Positions 32,572 through 45,753 of a stretch of 64,000 bases of DNA are shown in pieces. Source of the stretch: Symsagittifera roscoffensis. Its lineage: Eukaryota; Xenacoelomorpha; Acoela; Convolutidae. Numbering within the stretch: the stretch's first letter is position 1; every line of letters begins with the position of its first letter. The notes under the pieces are model-generated. The model was not told the origin of the DNA. It ran no database searches and was given only the letters and a program-made list of their open reading frames with translations. The position numbers and the translations under genes are program-made. The stretch is from positions 40,502,759 to 40,566,758 of the forward strand of contig NC_087063.1 of NCBI RefSeq assembly GCF_963678635.1, written 5' to 3'.

Positions 32572-35500
32572 ACTCACAAACGACGATGATGTTTAAGAAA
32601 ACTCCAGCATGCATTTGACGACAATTATGTTACAAAAGCAGTCAAAACCCGTTTTTCGAAAAAAATATTAAAAATCAAGATTTTATAATATCAATTTGCC
32701 CAGAAAAAGTCACTGCCGAGACTTCTCACTGACTTTACACCCAAGGCAAGCAATCTGGACTTGCTATTCGATCAGCACTTAAATTAAAATTAAAGTCGCT
32801 ACAAAAACACCTGAAAAATCAAATTTCCATCCGCCATAACTTTTAAAGCAAAAACTTCGCAGAAGACAAGATTAGCTTGTCGATCCTTTCGTGTCTGTCT
32901 ATACCTGTTTGGCTGTATGATTATCACATTTTTTAATGTACCCCAGTACAGACCACTTTCTAAAACCGAAGAACAATATTCGATAGGTTCCATAAAACAT
33001 GGCTCGCTCTGAACCCTAACTATCCCAAGTTGCCCTAGAGCTATGGTAAGGTATACCACACAGTTTGTTGCATAAAATAGTAAGCACTCATGAAAAAACG
33101 GAAAAAAATATATGGCCACAGAAAAAACGATCGCAAAAGTCTGCAAAAATAAATGAAAACCGTTAGTTGACTAGTACCCAGCAACCCTATTGCTCGGAAA
33201 AGCTATCAATCACAGTGACAATAAAAAAAGCTCTTACAGCAAAATAAAAAAATTGAAGAAAGGCAAAATGAGCGAAAAAAAAAGAAGTAGGAAGTTTTCC
33301 TGTTGAGAAATTTTTTTATGGCAAAATCTACATTTACGATTCTTTTATCAGGCGTCAATCTCTTTTCAGAGCTCATGAAGAACCCATTATTACTGGAGAA
33401 AGCGTCATAACTAAAGTTAGCGTAACAAAAAACCTTTAAGATAAAATGTACAAAAAAAAGAAAACAACCTTCCTCATAGCGATCAAAAGCTATTCGGAAA
33501 CTGGTTCAATGGGCGTTCAATTAGAGCTTTGAAGAAGCTGCAGAACTATCTGACTGTCAATCAAACGAAGCTAAGCCAAAGGAGGCTGCGAAATTTGTTT
33601 TTGATACTCAAAAATATCAAAACGACAATTAAAGTGGAGTGAACGACATGATGTTCCGTAGTCATCTGAAAGTTATCGGCTCATATAAATTCAAATACCT
33701 TTCTATCAGAAGCTTGCGCAATTGCGAACAAACAGCCAACATCGCCAATACTACATGAGTCTGCTCTCACAATTGAGAGTCCCACAAAAAATGTTTTGCA
33801 GAAACACGCAAAAATATATATATAAAAATGTAGATCTCTAACTCATTGAAACCCGGAGCCGAAGTGCTCTTTCAGCAAGTAAGGCTCGAATGAGGCGCGA
33901 AATGCAAATTACAAATTGCTTTTACAGAAGAAAAAAAAACTGGTTACTTGCGGCAAAAACAAATTGCGCTAAATTCGGCTAAAACATTACAAAATTAATT
34001 TGTTGGAAACAAATTTGCTAGCAAATGAAGATACTACCTCGATAAATACGCCTCACTGAGGAACAAAACTCCAAAACACAGAAACAATTAAGGAAAATGA
34101 TCTGCTACAAAAACAGGACAAAGAAGCTCGGGTAGCTTTTAATAACGACTTTTTGCTGAGCAAGTTAAGTTACACTTGCTAATATAATTTCATCATAATC
34201 CCTTTTGATGCCATAAAGCTAACATTAAAACATGATTTCATCATTAATCGCTTTTTTCCATAACACAAATCAAAGTGGCTTAACAAAAACTTCTCCTATG
34301 AACCATTACGATGCATGCGATTCTTTTTGCTCGAAGATGTTTCTATAAACTTGCTTCAAAAATTATAGCCCTGAACCCTAGTGTCAGTATACTATGAAAA
34401 AGGCAGTAAACTTTATCAAATTTGATTTTTTTTTTTACCTGAATCATTGTAATTTTATTCAGTTGAAAAACTCAAGATGAGAGGTTGTATGACGTCCCTG
34501 CCTCACGTCATGCATTCAAAATTAGCTATTTCAATTAAAAAAATGATATTGTAATTCACCTTAGCATTAAACTGGAGCTTTAACTTACAGTTACGTTACT
34601 ATGTAAACATAGTTAATTGATTCTACCACCCTCTGAAAGATTAAACCGATCTGTATTACAACCGGTCAAAAATCGAGAAAAACAAATATTCCGATTATTT
34701 TTTGACTAGCTCCGATCGATCACATAAAATGTAGAGGAAAAGGTCCGATTCAAGCATCCCTCAGTTTAAGATATGCCTTACCGCTCGAAACATATTAAAT
34801 CAAAAATAAACACTGATAGCTTGTAGCTTTGATAAATAAAATAACAGCTAAGGAACAGCCTACAGGGGAAACTATATCAGAGAGAAACTTTCCCCATAGA
34901 AAAAAATCACTGATAATCACAATGAATTGTGAACTATCTACGTAAACAACCTCATATATTGACGAAAATTAAAATAATTGATCAGATAGCTGGAAAAGAG
35001 AACTTAGCAAACCGCCACTTTTTTGAACACTGTTCAACTATTGTACTCGACAGGAAAAACCGCATTCTTCTTAAACTCCTTAAAAGGTGAAAAATACAAA
35101 TATACATTTTTCGGTTTCCGGCTTTTCATTGAGCTTCCGTGAAATGAAAGTGTTGCCTCAATTCTTTTGTTTTCATGAAGTTATGGATTATATCCGAATC
35201 AATGGCGCAAAAATGATTCAAACTTTCTATCGAAAACGTTTTTGAAAGGATTGGTCTCATGAAAGGAAGGGCGTTAATACGATACCTACAATCTAAGATT
35301 TGAACCCGAGCTGTTTTGTTTTCTGAAGCACTTTTAAAGCAGAACTCGTTCGAAAAAAAAGCTGATAGGCATGACATGGAAGCAAAAATCAAACTATTTT
35401 AAAAACTATAGAAAATGGAGATTAACAAATCCGCGCGCCTAAATTCCCTATATCATTGTTCTAGTAATTTCGCAAAGAAAAAAATATGAACAGGTCAATT

Positions 35501-35725
35501 AAGTGAGTATTTTGCAGTTTCCGATGCGCAGGCTTTGCACAAATTTGCGAGCTGTCAGAACCATAAAACTTACGCTCGACACAGCGGACATTATAATACA
35601 CTACGCTTCGGTAGAGCAGCCACGACTTGATCCAGCAACTCAATCGGATAAAAATTCAGGAAAAAATTTCTCGGCTGAAGTACGAAAACAGCAATTGAAC
35701 ATAACTTTTGTCTATAACTAGCAAG
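32572..35725. other. Intergenic, no gene recognised
   Basis: AT-rich DNA with only short, motif-free open frames. The block near 34486-34520 resembles 5474-5510 and may mark an LTR start of the second macro-gypsy copy. Confidence 0.5.
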
Positions 35726-35729
35726 TTTT

Positions 35730-36680
35730 TCTCCAGTAATCAATCAGCTCGCAAAAAATAGTTGCTGTTCTGATCAAGCTACAAAACTTCGAAATCTCAA
35801 GCTGAGCCAGATCGTAAATCGGTTTGAAAACTTTACGTATCATAGAACGAATCAGTTCTCAAAAAAAGAAACTTAATCTGAGCAAGCTACGAAACCTTAA
35901 ATAATTCAACTTAATTTCGTGAAGCGAATCGGAGTCCAAAAAGTTTTTCTAAGCAAGCTGTGCAAGTTATCAAAAATCAAAATTTCAAGTAATTTCATGG
36001 GTTGAATTGGTTGGCAAAAACACTCCCGCTATACTGAAGCAAGTTAATGAAGCTATAAACAATTGAAAAATTTCGAATTGTTTAGATCAAAACTTTTTAG
36101 GAAAAATTAGTTTTTTTTAAGCGCGCTAATGGAGCGAGCTAATAGAGCGAATCAGTTCGAAAAATAAATCAAAATTCACTTAATCAAGCTATTGTAGCTA
36201 AAAAATGATATATTTACAAGTTATTTATTAGAAGGAAACGTCTTGCGAAAATAAGTTTTTCTGCGCGAGCTACTCCTGTGCGAGAAAAAGTCCAAGCGGT
36301 TCGTAGACCGAATAGTTTCACCAAAAGTTACTTTTCTAAGCAAGCTTTTGAAGCTACGAAACTTTGAAATATTTCAATTTAGTTCATAGAATGAATCAGT
36401 TCATGAAACAATTAAGTTCTTCTAGGCAAACTTTCTCAGCTCGAAATTTTGATATAATTCAACTTTTCTATAGACCGAATCAGTTTACGAAAAGCTTAAA
36501 GTTTTCTAAGCAAGCTATGAAGCTTTGAAAATTTTGAAGTTATTCCGTGAACCGAAGCGGTACGCGAAAAGTTTCAGTTTTTCTAAGCAAGCTTTATAGT
36601 TATAAAACTTTGAATGATAAAGCTATGAAACTTTGAAATGTTTATATTTATTTCATGGACCGCATCGGTTTTCGAAAAAA
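35730..36680. repeat. Degenerate tandem repeat, about 95-110 bp per unit
   Basis: The phrase 'tttttctaagcaagct', followed by 'gaaactttgaaat' and 'tagaccgaatcagttcg', recurs roughly every 95-110 bp, about nine times, with many substitutions. No coding content. Confidence 0.7.
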
Positions 36681-37107
36681 AAAGGTTTTTTTTTCAGCAT
36701 GGAGGTTGCTGTCTTCAGTTTATTCGTTTCAGAATGAATTAGTAAACGAAAAATTTTGGACAAAAATAGGCAAGTACTGCCTAGCCTTGAAGTAGGATCG
36801 AGTTCATCTTTCTCTGATGGTTGCTTTGAATGATTATTAAACGTTCTGCTCGATAGAAAAGTTAAAACGTTGCGTCCATAGCGCATTAAGACTTTCATTT
36901 AAAATATAAGAGTATTCTCTGAAAACCAATACTCAAGGATAAATTATAAAATGATTATTTAACAGCATGAGCAGTGTCACAAGAGCAATAACAAACATAA
37001 ATTTATAACACCAAAACATTTCTAAGTATATTTCTCATTTATTCAAAATCAAAATCAACGGTTTTTATTGCACAGCACAGAACAAGTCTTTTTCGGAATT
37101 TATTTTT

Positions 37108-38577
37108 TCAATCAGAAGCGTACTTAACAGCGAACACTTCGAACTCATGCGTCCTGCGCAAGTTCATATTCTCTCTCTCCAGAGCGTTTTGCGGTGCAAC
37201 GAAAACGTCAAGGCCTCGATCCAGCGAGACCTTCCATTTGCGTCCGAACCGAATCCAGGGCTTCTTGTTCAGGTCTAGATTGACGCAGAAGAACTCAAAT
37301 TTGATGCCAAGAGGTTTCACTCCCCTCTGCAATGCCGCTAAATCGTGCAGCACTTGGGATTTGGTCACCGTTCTTGGACTCGTTTCTAAGATGGCCTTCT
37401 TGATTTTGGTCCTGTTGTGCAGTAAGTTGATGAAGCGGGCGAGGTTGTGCGTATGATGGGGAAAGATAAAGTTCGGGTCATAAATGTAGACAAAATCCAT
37501 CTGCGGGTAAATGAACTCCTTGAACAAGTTTCTGTAAGCCAAGTTGGTACTTCCGGCTGAAATTTCAAATCCGCATTTAAAGCTTGGCGAATTAATTGTT
37601 ATTGCTTCTAAGGACAGTACAACAACCCGTAATAATTATTGCTTCTAGGCCAGTACAAAAACAATCCGTATTAATTATTGCTTCAAGGACAACAATCATC
37701 CGTATTAATTATTGCTCCAGTACAACAACCCGTAATAATTATTGCTTCTAGGCCAGTACAAAAAAATCCGTAATAATTATTGCTTCTCAGCCAGTAAAAA
37801 AACAATCCGTAATAACTACTGATAACGATCTGCCAATAATAACCCTGTTTCACTAAAGCCTTATATACTTGGCGACTTGGTCACACATTAATGAATATCA
37901 TAATCTTCTGGGAAAACTTAGGGTTTCTAAGACATTAAAAACTCGAATTACTCACACTTGATCTTGTACTCGACATACTCATCGACCTCGTAGAAATCAT
38001 TCTCAGCATCCTCCGCTGTGAACTCACACTTAGCCTTTAATTCATAATAGTCGATGTCTGAGGGTCCCATTGACATCTCATCTGCCAGTCGCTTAAAGCC
38101 GCGATGATTCTCCATTGCACTGCCATACTGCCCACGAATATCACCAAGCTTCGCATGAACTCCGGAACCGGAATACATTTCTGCCGACGACTGCAGGTAT
38201 CCCGTTGTCAAATCTTTGGCGAATTGCCGTTTTGGGATCACAGTGCCCGACATCAAAGTCGGTGAAATTCCTGAGTGCTCCGAGCGATGTTCAAACTCCG
38301 CTCCCAGTCCGTAACGCGTGTCAATGTACGGTGGCAAGGAAGATTCCAAGAGCAGATTGTTGCGCATTTTCAGCATTCGCAGTTCTTCCAAATCACGCAG
38401 TTGTTGCAAGTTATTGTCAACCTCTTTAAACTTGCGGTTCACTACGAGCTTCTCGCGCGCATCAATTGTTCCCGATAAATCGCTGTTCAAGCTCCCATGA
38501 GAACTGTAAGCCGAGCCACTTTCCGATTTAGGAAGACGGTGTTTCAGCTTCCTTGTGCTCAAAAATTTGCCACTCAT
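37108..38577 (-). CDS. MITD1-like protein with the membrane-binding C domain but no visible MIT domain, two exons
   Basis: Exon 2 (37556-37108) encodes the MITD1 C-terminal, phospholipase-D-like domain that binds membranes at the cytokinetic midbody: LAYRNLFKEF, FVYIYDPNF, HTHNLARF, the WKVSLDRGLDVF block and the terminal MNLRRTHEFEVF. Exon 1 (38577-37956; ATG at 38577) supplies 207 residues of Ser-rich and charged sequence with a helix near 50-85 and an acidic stretch before the junction. The intron (37955-37557) has a strong GTGAGT donor and a TTTCAG acceptor, and the phase-1 join keeps one frame of 356 aa. Human MITD1 is 249 aa with an N-terminal MIT domain; I see none here, so ESCRT-III binding may differ. 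An upstream exon is possible. Confidence 0.75.
37591..37820. repeat. Minisatellite in the MITD1-like intron
   Basis: Six or seven units of about 30-43 bp built on TAATTATTGCTTCTAGG, CCAGTACAA and ATCCG. Units vary in length and sequence; no unique spacers, so this is a VNTR-type array. Confidence 0.85.
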
Positions 38578-40033
38578 ATTTAACTTCAAATTAAAAATAG
38601 TTCCAAGAATGAGAAAACAAATTGATTAATGTTAACTAAACTTTTAAGGATCTTTTCTTGATTTTTCAATGATCTTCCAGTGATAATTACAACGCAACTT
38701 TCAATGACTAAAGGTGTATAAAATTCAAGAAAGAAAATAATATAAATTGAGCTGTGGTTTCTAAAAAAAATTCAGGCAATAATTAGGAATTAGGTCAATT
38801 TCGAAAAAATATGCAACCGAACTATGGCAGATCCTGATATAATTAGTAGCAAAAAGTTCGGACAGACAGAATTAATTAAAATGAGCAAACAGTGCTTTTC
38901 GACGTTTTTTTGCATGCAAAATCTGAAGCCGGACAACCTTGAATTTTTTGTCAGACCAAATTCGAAATGCGAGATTGTCGGTTATCCGATGATTATGCTA
39001 GCCTAATTATTGAATACTGCGATGAACAACCAGATTTTACTATAAAACAGCTCGACGCTTCGGATGCAATTGCCCGCCGTGGTTATAGATTTTGAGCGAA
39101 ACTCGGATCTACTTAACAATCTCCTCCCCTTTCTTGAAAGTGGGGATTGTTAAGTAGATCCCGTAATTCTGCTTTATGAACTTTCGATGTTATGTTTATT
39201 TCAGTTTTAATTTCAGTTGATGTCTAGACAGTTGCTCTTTTTAATTATTTCTGTCTGTCCGAACTTTTTGCAACTCTCTATACAACAAAATGAACAATGA
39301 GCAAAATATCGAGATAATTATCAGCACTTTATGCGCGACCTTGACATTTGTTCAGAGCCTCTTGCAGTAACTTGTCATTATCGGTGACCTTGGACGCATT
39401 CAACCATTATATTCAATGCCAAAATGTTGGAAAATCCTTTTAGGCCACCGAATCGTGAGCGAATTAACTAAACTAAAAATGCTCATTTTGTCGTCTGAAA
39501 TCAATGTTCTAATCACTTCAACCGTAAAACAGTGTAAAAAACATTTAAAAACCTATAACAACCGTTTTTGAAGGTTTAAATTGCTCAAGGTCACCGACAG
39601 TGCAAACAACTTGCCCTTAAATATAATTCAAGTTAGCGTAAAGTTTGATCTAGAGCTGCAAAATGTTGCAGCAGAAAAAGAATAATTAAAAAGAGCAATA
39701 TATATATAATTAGTAGCAAAAAAATCCGACAGACAAAAATAATTAAAAAGAGCAGCAAATGACCCTTTTCAGACAATTCTTGCATGCAAACGCTAATTTT
39801 TTAGACAAACTATAATTATAGAGAGTTGCAAAAAGTTCGGACAGACAGAAATAATTAAAAAGAGCAATCGTACCATTTTGACAGATTTTTGCATGCAATT
39901 TCGTTTTTCATACAACCTTGAGACACAAAATCGGACTGAAAAATTAGATTTTGCATGCAAAATATTTCCAAAATAGGTCAATTGCTCTTTTTAATTAATT
40001 TTGTCTGTCCGAACTTTTTGCTACTAATTATAG

Positions 40034-40585
40034 TAGCAAAAAGTTCGGACAGACAGAATTAAGTAAAATGAGCATTCAGTGCTTTTCGACGTTTTTGTTC
40101 ATGCAAAATCTGAAGCCGAGCAATCTTGATTTTTTTTGTCAGACCAAGTTCAAAATGCGAGATCGTCGATTATTCGAGGATTATGCTAGCCTAATTTTTA
40201 AATACTGCGATAAACATCCAGATTTTACTAAAAATTAGTTGGCAAAATTAGTTGAAAAAACGAAATCTAGAGTTATTTTCAACAAAAAAAAACAGACTAG
40301 GCTGCCCCAAAAAAAACTAATGGCAGTGAAGATGATCAAATCATTCAAAAATTGGAAACTAATCGCAGAAAAACATTAGCCACTCTGATCAATAATTTTC
40401 TTGTTTCGAGGTTTACTGTTCGACGCTTCGGATGCAATTGCCCGACATAGTTATAAGTTTCGAGCAAAACTCTGCTTTATGAACTTTCGACGTTATGTTT
40501 TTTTTTTTCAATTTTATATTCCGTTGATCTCAAGACAGTTGCTCTTTTTAATTTATTCTCTCTGTCCGAACTTTTTGCAACTCTC
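40034..40585 (+). pseudogene. Tc1-like transposase N-terminal remnant within its inverted repeats
   Basis: Between two terminal motifs, the plus strand reads, with a stop and frame breaks, as a helix-turn-helix DNA-binding region: DYASLIFKYCDKHPDFT, then KTLATLINNFLVSRFTVRRF, the TVRR block typical of Tc1 paired-like domains. The DDE catalytic core is absent. The same N-terminal segment, shorter, is in the element at 38838-39290. Confidence 0.6.
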
Positions 40586-40590
40586 TATAT

Positions 40591-42092
40591 GTCTCAATGT
40601 GGGGGCTAGTCTCATGCGCGAAGGACCGAATGGGCAAAAAAACTTGAAGGCCAAGGACCGAAGACAAAATTAGCCGAAAGTCAATTTTTAAACAGAAACA
40701 ATCGCCATTCAATTAAAATGAATTAAATGAAGCAATATTTTGCTTCTTTCATAACGAAACCCTAGAAATATAAAATTTGTCCCAATTTTGCGGCGGTCAA
40801 TGACAATTTGACAATTTTGCATATTTCTGCAGTTTTTATATTCGGCCAATATCAATACTCCAGTCCCTGGAAATGTTTACTTTCTTTCCAAAATTTAGAT
40901 TACTGAAATCTGATTGGCTAGTTTTTGTTTTCGCGCATTTGGTCCTTCGCGTATGAGGGATTCCACCTCTCAATGTCACCTAAAAATTCAAATTTGCATG
41001 CAAAAAATGCTCAAAACTGGCAGATTGCTCTTTTTAAATATTTTTGTCTGTCCGAACTTTTTGCAACTCTCTGTAGAGAGTTGCAAAAAGTTCGTACAGA
41101 CAGAATTAATTAAAAAGAGCAACTGTCTAGACATCAACGGAAATTGGAACTGAAATAAACATAACATCGAAAGTTCATAAAGCAGAATTTCGGGATCTAT
41201 TTAACAATTCCCACTTTCAAGTAAGTGGAGGAGATTGTTAATTTAGATTACTTGCAGCGAACTTTCGACCAATCAGAATGCAGGAAAATTCGAATTTACA
41301 TTCAATGCTCTAATGCGGTATTTATGCTAAAATTTACACGGGTCTCAATGTGGGGGCTAGTCTCATGCGCGAAGGACCGAATGGGCAAAAAAACTTGAAG
41401 GCCAAGGACCGAAGACAAAATTAGCCGAAAGTCAATTTTTAAACAGAAACAATCGCCATTCAATTAAAATGAATTATATGAAGCAATATTTTGCTTCTTT
41501 CATAACGAAACCCTAGAAATATAAAATTTGTCCCAATTTTGCGGCGGTCAATGACAATTTGAAAATTTTGCATATTTCTGCAGTTTTTATATTCGGCCAA
41601 TATCAATACTCCAGTCCCTGGAAATGTTTACTTTCTTTCCAAAATTTAGATTACTGAAATCTGATTGGCTAGTTTTTGTTTTCGCGCATTTGGTCCTTCG
41701 CGTATGAGGGATTCCACCTCTCAATGTCACCTAAAAATTCAAATTTGCATGCAAAAAATGCTCAAAACTGGCAGATTGCTCTTTTTAAATATTTTTGTCT
41801 GTCCGAACTTTTTGCAACTCTCTATAGAGAAGTGCAAAAAGTTCGTACAGACAGAATTAATTAAAAAGAGCAACTGTCTAGACATCAACGGAAATTGGAA
41901 CTGAAATAAACATAACATCGAAAGTTCATAAAGCAGAATTTCGGGATCTATTTAACAATTCCCACTTTCAAGTAAGTGGAGGAGATTTTTAATTAGATTA
42001 CTTGCAGCGAACTTTCGACCAATCAGAATGCAGGAAAATTCGAACTTACATACAATGCTCTAATGCGGTATTTATGCTAAAATTTACACGGG
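40591..42092. repeat. 751-bp direct tandem duplication
   Basis: Unit 40591-41341 is repeated as 41342-42092 with few differences. Each unit carries one head-to-head pair of Tc1-like ends, so it includes parts of two elements. The repeated short open frames (40914 and 41665) are not supported as genes. Confidence 0.9.
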
Positions 42093-42720
42093 TGGATTTA
42101 TTCAGTAAATACAACAGGGCGGAGGAGATTGTTAAGTAGATCCGGGTTTCGCTCAAAAACTATAACCACGGCGGGCAATTGCATCCAAAGCATCGAACTG
42201 TTTTATAGTAAAATCTGGATGTTCATCGCAAAATTTAAAAATTAGGCTCGCATAATCAGATAATCGACTATTTCGCATTTTGAATTCGGTCTGACAAAAA
42301 ATTCAAGGTTGTTCGGCTTCAGATTTTGCATGCAAAAAGCGTCGAAATTAATTGATTGCTCACTTTGATTAAATCTGTCTGTCCGAACTTTTTGCTATTA
42401 ATTATATATAATGAGCATGGAATTTCTATGTTTGAGACAACCTTGAGACTCAAATTCAGTCTTAAAAGTTAGACTTTGCATGCAAAATGTTGGCAAATTG
42501 CCATTTTAACTAATTCTGTGTCCGATTTCGCCTAAAAGTTCATTATTGCACGCTAAAGTAGCTCAAAAAAACGGTAGATTGCTCATTTGAATTATTTCTG
42601 TCTGTTCCAACGTTTTGCAATTTATTATACCGAGTTTCAACAAAATTTGCATGCAAATTTGAATTTTAAGGCGCCTTGAATCAACTTGTCCAAAAAATTA
42701 GCTTCAGCATATAATGAAAA

Positions 42721-43740
42721 GACTGCTCGTATCAGAGCGAAGCCCTGAATTTTCCGACTGCCTTTTAAGATCTATGGAGCAGTAAAAACATGAAAAAATT
42801 AAATGATGTAAGACAAAAAAAGGTTTTTTTTTTAATTGACTTTTTTGTGAAAACCATCCCCCCACCCGCCATACAAAGTAATAGATTTAGCTCTTAGTAA
42901 CAAATCAATTAAGGCAAATAAGCTTCCTTCAACCAACTTAGAACGATTTCTAAGACGGATTAAATCTCCGCTTACGCGTTCATAGCGCGAAATATATATC
43001 GCGTGTTATTTGTCCCTAATTGGCCAAACTGGCAATGTTTAAAGACCCATTACTTTACAAAAAATTATAACAGGTGAAATATCTTTTCAAATCTAGGCTC
43101 AGGACATCAATAACATGCGAATGACAAAAAAAAATCGTCAAAAATGGCTAGTTACAAAGTCTTTTTTTTGTAATTTGTCTGAAGAAAAAAACCACCCCGA
43201 CCACAAATATTCCGTTACTTTCGTTTCGAAAGTCGGAACAATAAGATGCAACAAGACTGCTCGTATATCAAGCCAAAGCCCTGAATGTTCCGATTGTCAC
43301 CTTAATTGATATGGAATAGTTTTTAGGAAAAGAAAAGAATGAAAACCTATAAATTTTAGACAACATCAAAGTGTGAAACTTTGAGTCGTACGAAATTAAT
43401 ACGACTGATTAGCTAGTCTCAATTCAATTTGGAAGTCTCAATTCAATTTGGAACAATTTTGTTGTCCGGGATAGTTTGCCACGCGTAAAAAATTTGCGGG
43501 ACGCTCTCAGCAGAATGAATAAACTTTTCAAAATGCGCATAATTTACTCCAGAACATGGCCAGTGCGGCAATTTTCAAACCCCAGAACTTTCTAAACAAT
43601 AATCGGAGGTATAATATTTTTATTAAAGTTGAACTCAAGAAATCGATATCTTCAATGGGGTAAAAAAAAATTTTTGTTGAAAACAAATATTTCCATCGGC
43701 GAAAATTGACCGAATAAAAAAACCACACCGAGCCTAGATA
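42721..43740. repeat. Two copies of the interspersed hairpin repeat
   Basis: 42721-43240 and about 43250-43740 both begin ACTGCTCGTAT, carry a version of CAGGGCGAAGCCCTG, and continue with the blocks 'ccgactgcc', 'aaaccatcccccc' and 'gattaaatctccgctt' or divergent forms. Other copies are near 7766, 53661 and 56860. Confidence 0.7.
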
Positions 43741-43754
43741 TGTCGTTTTCTGCG

Positions 43755-44360
43755 AATCACCGTCATTAGGTTGAGAAATTCAAATTTGATGAAACAAATA
43801 GTGAAACAAAAATATTGAAAGCTAGCGTTGCGAAAATAGGAAAAATGAAGCACTTGCGCTCAAACCGATTTTAAAACGTCGACTTGAGTTAAAATTTTAA
43901 CCTTTGCAATGTTTTGACCTTTTAAAAGGTCAACATAGGGACTTCTTAAACATGTCCCAAGTGAAACGCTCGTTCAATAATGTATCGATATAGATCATAG
44001 AACCCCATATACACATTAAATTACACTGCCCTCTTCCCAACCCAATCTGGCATCATAGCTACAGCCTTTCAATTGGTCTAGCATTAAGCATAGCCAGCTG
44101 ACAATTGGAAAAGAGTAATGAGCGCAAGTAAACGGAAAAAAAACCGACTTTGTTGAAAAATCGATTTTTCGAAACTCAAAGAGAAAATAGATGCCCCTTA
44201 AGCTCTTTGAATTTCTAGAAAAACTTATGATTGGCGCTTTTTTGCTAATATTAACCAACCCAATTTGAGAAAACTGGATCAATAAGTAACGTTTTTATTC
44301 CGCTGAAAATCTGAAATTAAATTCAACTTTCAGAACTAGAATTCTTTCACATTTTTTCGC
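43755..44360. repeat. 606-bp dispersed duplication, copy 1
   Basis: Nearly identical to 46491-47095. Both carry the same 88-codon minus-strand open frame, which has no recognised motif. Lies downstream of the last WDR59 exon. Confidence 0.85.
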
Positions 44361-45753
44361 AACTGATTGGTTTTTCGAAAAACACAGAGAAAAATTCATG
44401 ACAATGAAGCTCTTTTAAATTCATTAATTGTTTCTGTTTACACTTTTTCTGAAAACTAACCCATTTAGAGGGATCATAGCGTAATTTTTTAATCGGCTGG
44501 AAATTCAAAAAAATTGAAGTCTGGTTTGAAATTAGAAGTGATTCACGTTTTTCGAGCTCTTAACAACAAATAATTCTTAACAAAAAAAACCATCACGACC
44601 TATCAAGTGTCTTCACTACCCTCATTTACACTTAATAATGAAAAGCAACTTTTGAAACTTTAGTAAATCTGTATTTTTCAGAACATTTGCTTTTTTGTTG
44701 TTGGAAAGCGATTTTTGGCTTCCATTTATCAACTTTCGAACAAAAGTCAAAATTCACACCGTTAAAGGAAGACGTGCGCGTGAACAATTTTTATTAATTC
44801 ACTTGATAAACTTTACCTAAAAAATAATTACCACTTAATTTCATTCATTGAAACTTCATAATTATTGATTTATTTTACATTGTACCATTTGGCATAATAT
44901 TAATCCCACTTCTTTCATAATTTCAACACACATATTCTTTAGTCTAGTATTGATATTTATTTCCATCTTTCAGAGTAACTTTTCTCTTTAGCCTGCAAAA
45001 ACCTCCAGCCTGCACAAAAAAATAAACTTGCGTAGAAAATTTAAGCTATAATTTGTTTAAAATATTCCACAAGCGAGGCGGAGCTTCATGCCACTTGCAA
45101 TACATCACAACTAGCCGGCAACAAAATGAGACGAAAGCCGCATGAGTAGATGAATGGAAAAATTATTACCAATACAATGAGTACACATTCAAGACAACCT
45201 GTAGTTAGTTATTACTAATAGTGACCAGTAGTTCAATTTTAATGTTCCAGAAATTGAGTATGTTGGTACAAATAAAAGTTGTTTGTCAGAAAAAGTCTTT
45301 GTACCGATTTGGCAACGCCTGCTAGCTGCAAGCATAAATAAGCATTTGAATTTTTACATCTGTTTAAATGATAGATCATTTCAGTATATATTTATCTCAA
45401 CTAATCATAATAACTTTCCGCGACAAAGATTGATCAGGGTATCATTCCTAACTTTCGCGTCTTTACGCCGTCATGTTTTTACGGTTTGACTATTACCATT
45501 CTAATTTCCCGTTCTGTATCCCAGAAGATCGCAAAATTGACAGTTGACTGGACATACATTTTTCTCGGATCTCCAGTTGTAAAATATAGCAATCCTGAGT
45601 GCTATAGACTGGTTTTTTCGAGTCTGATGAATAAACTTGGAACGTGACAAGTATCAGTCAGTACACGTACTATCCATGACATCTATTGTGCTAATGAGTA
45701 CGACTGTTACATATGTCCATTGTATATATGGAGGATATGGGGGTGGTGATTAG
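44361..45753. other. Intergenic, downstream of WDR59
   Basis: No gene recognised. One copy of the GAGCTTC...CCACTTGC interspersed repeat lies near 45074-45125. Confidence 0.5.

Larger units (their letters stand above)
38838..42403. mobile_element. Nested cluster of Tc1/mariner-type inverted-repeat elements
   Basis: The terminal motif GCAAAAAGTTCGGACAGACA or its complement occurs near 38849, 39253, 39830, 40003, 40034, 40558, 41045, 41085, 41796 and 42379 (slightly altered near 39715 and in some copies), usually next to TA. The first element (38838-39290) has inverted ends. Its left half is repeated in inverse orientation at about 42120-42403, so the cluster is bounded by about 280-bp inverted arms. 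Ends abut head to head at 41026-41120 and 41777-41870. Several copies are short and non-coding, as in MITEs. Confidence 0.8.

Noticed and set aside
32799-33146. 115-codon minus-strand ORF
   Set aside because: Cys- and aromatic-rich but without any zinc or membrane pattern that holds up; no neighbouring exon.
37591-37820. CRISPR-like array of repeats
   Set aside because: Units are directly adjacent, vary in length and have no unique spacers; it lies in an animal intron and is a minisatellite.
40914-41153. Repeated short plus-strand ORFs (also 41665-41904)
   Set aside because: They run across inverted transposon ends and are duplicated with the 751-bp block.
44016-44282. 88-codon minus-strand ORF repeated at 46751-47017
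   Set aside because: It is repeated only because the DNA is duplicated; no motif and no splice context.
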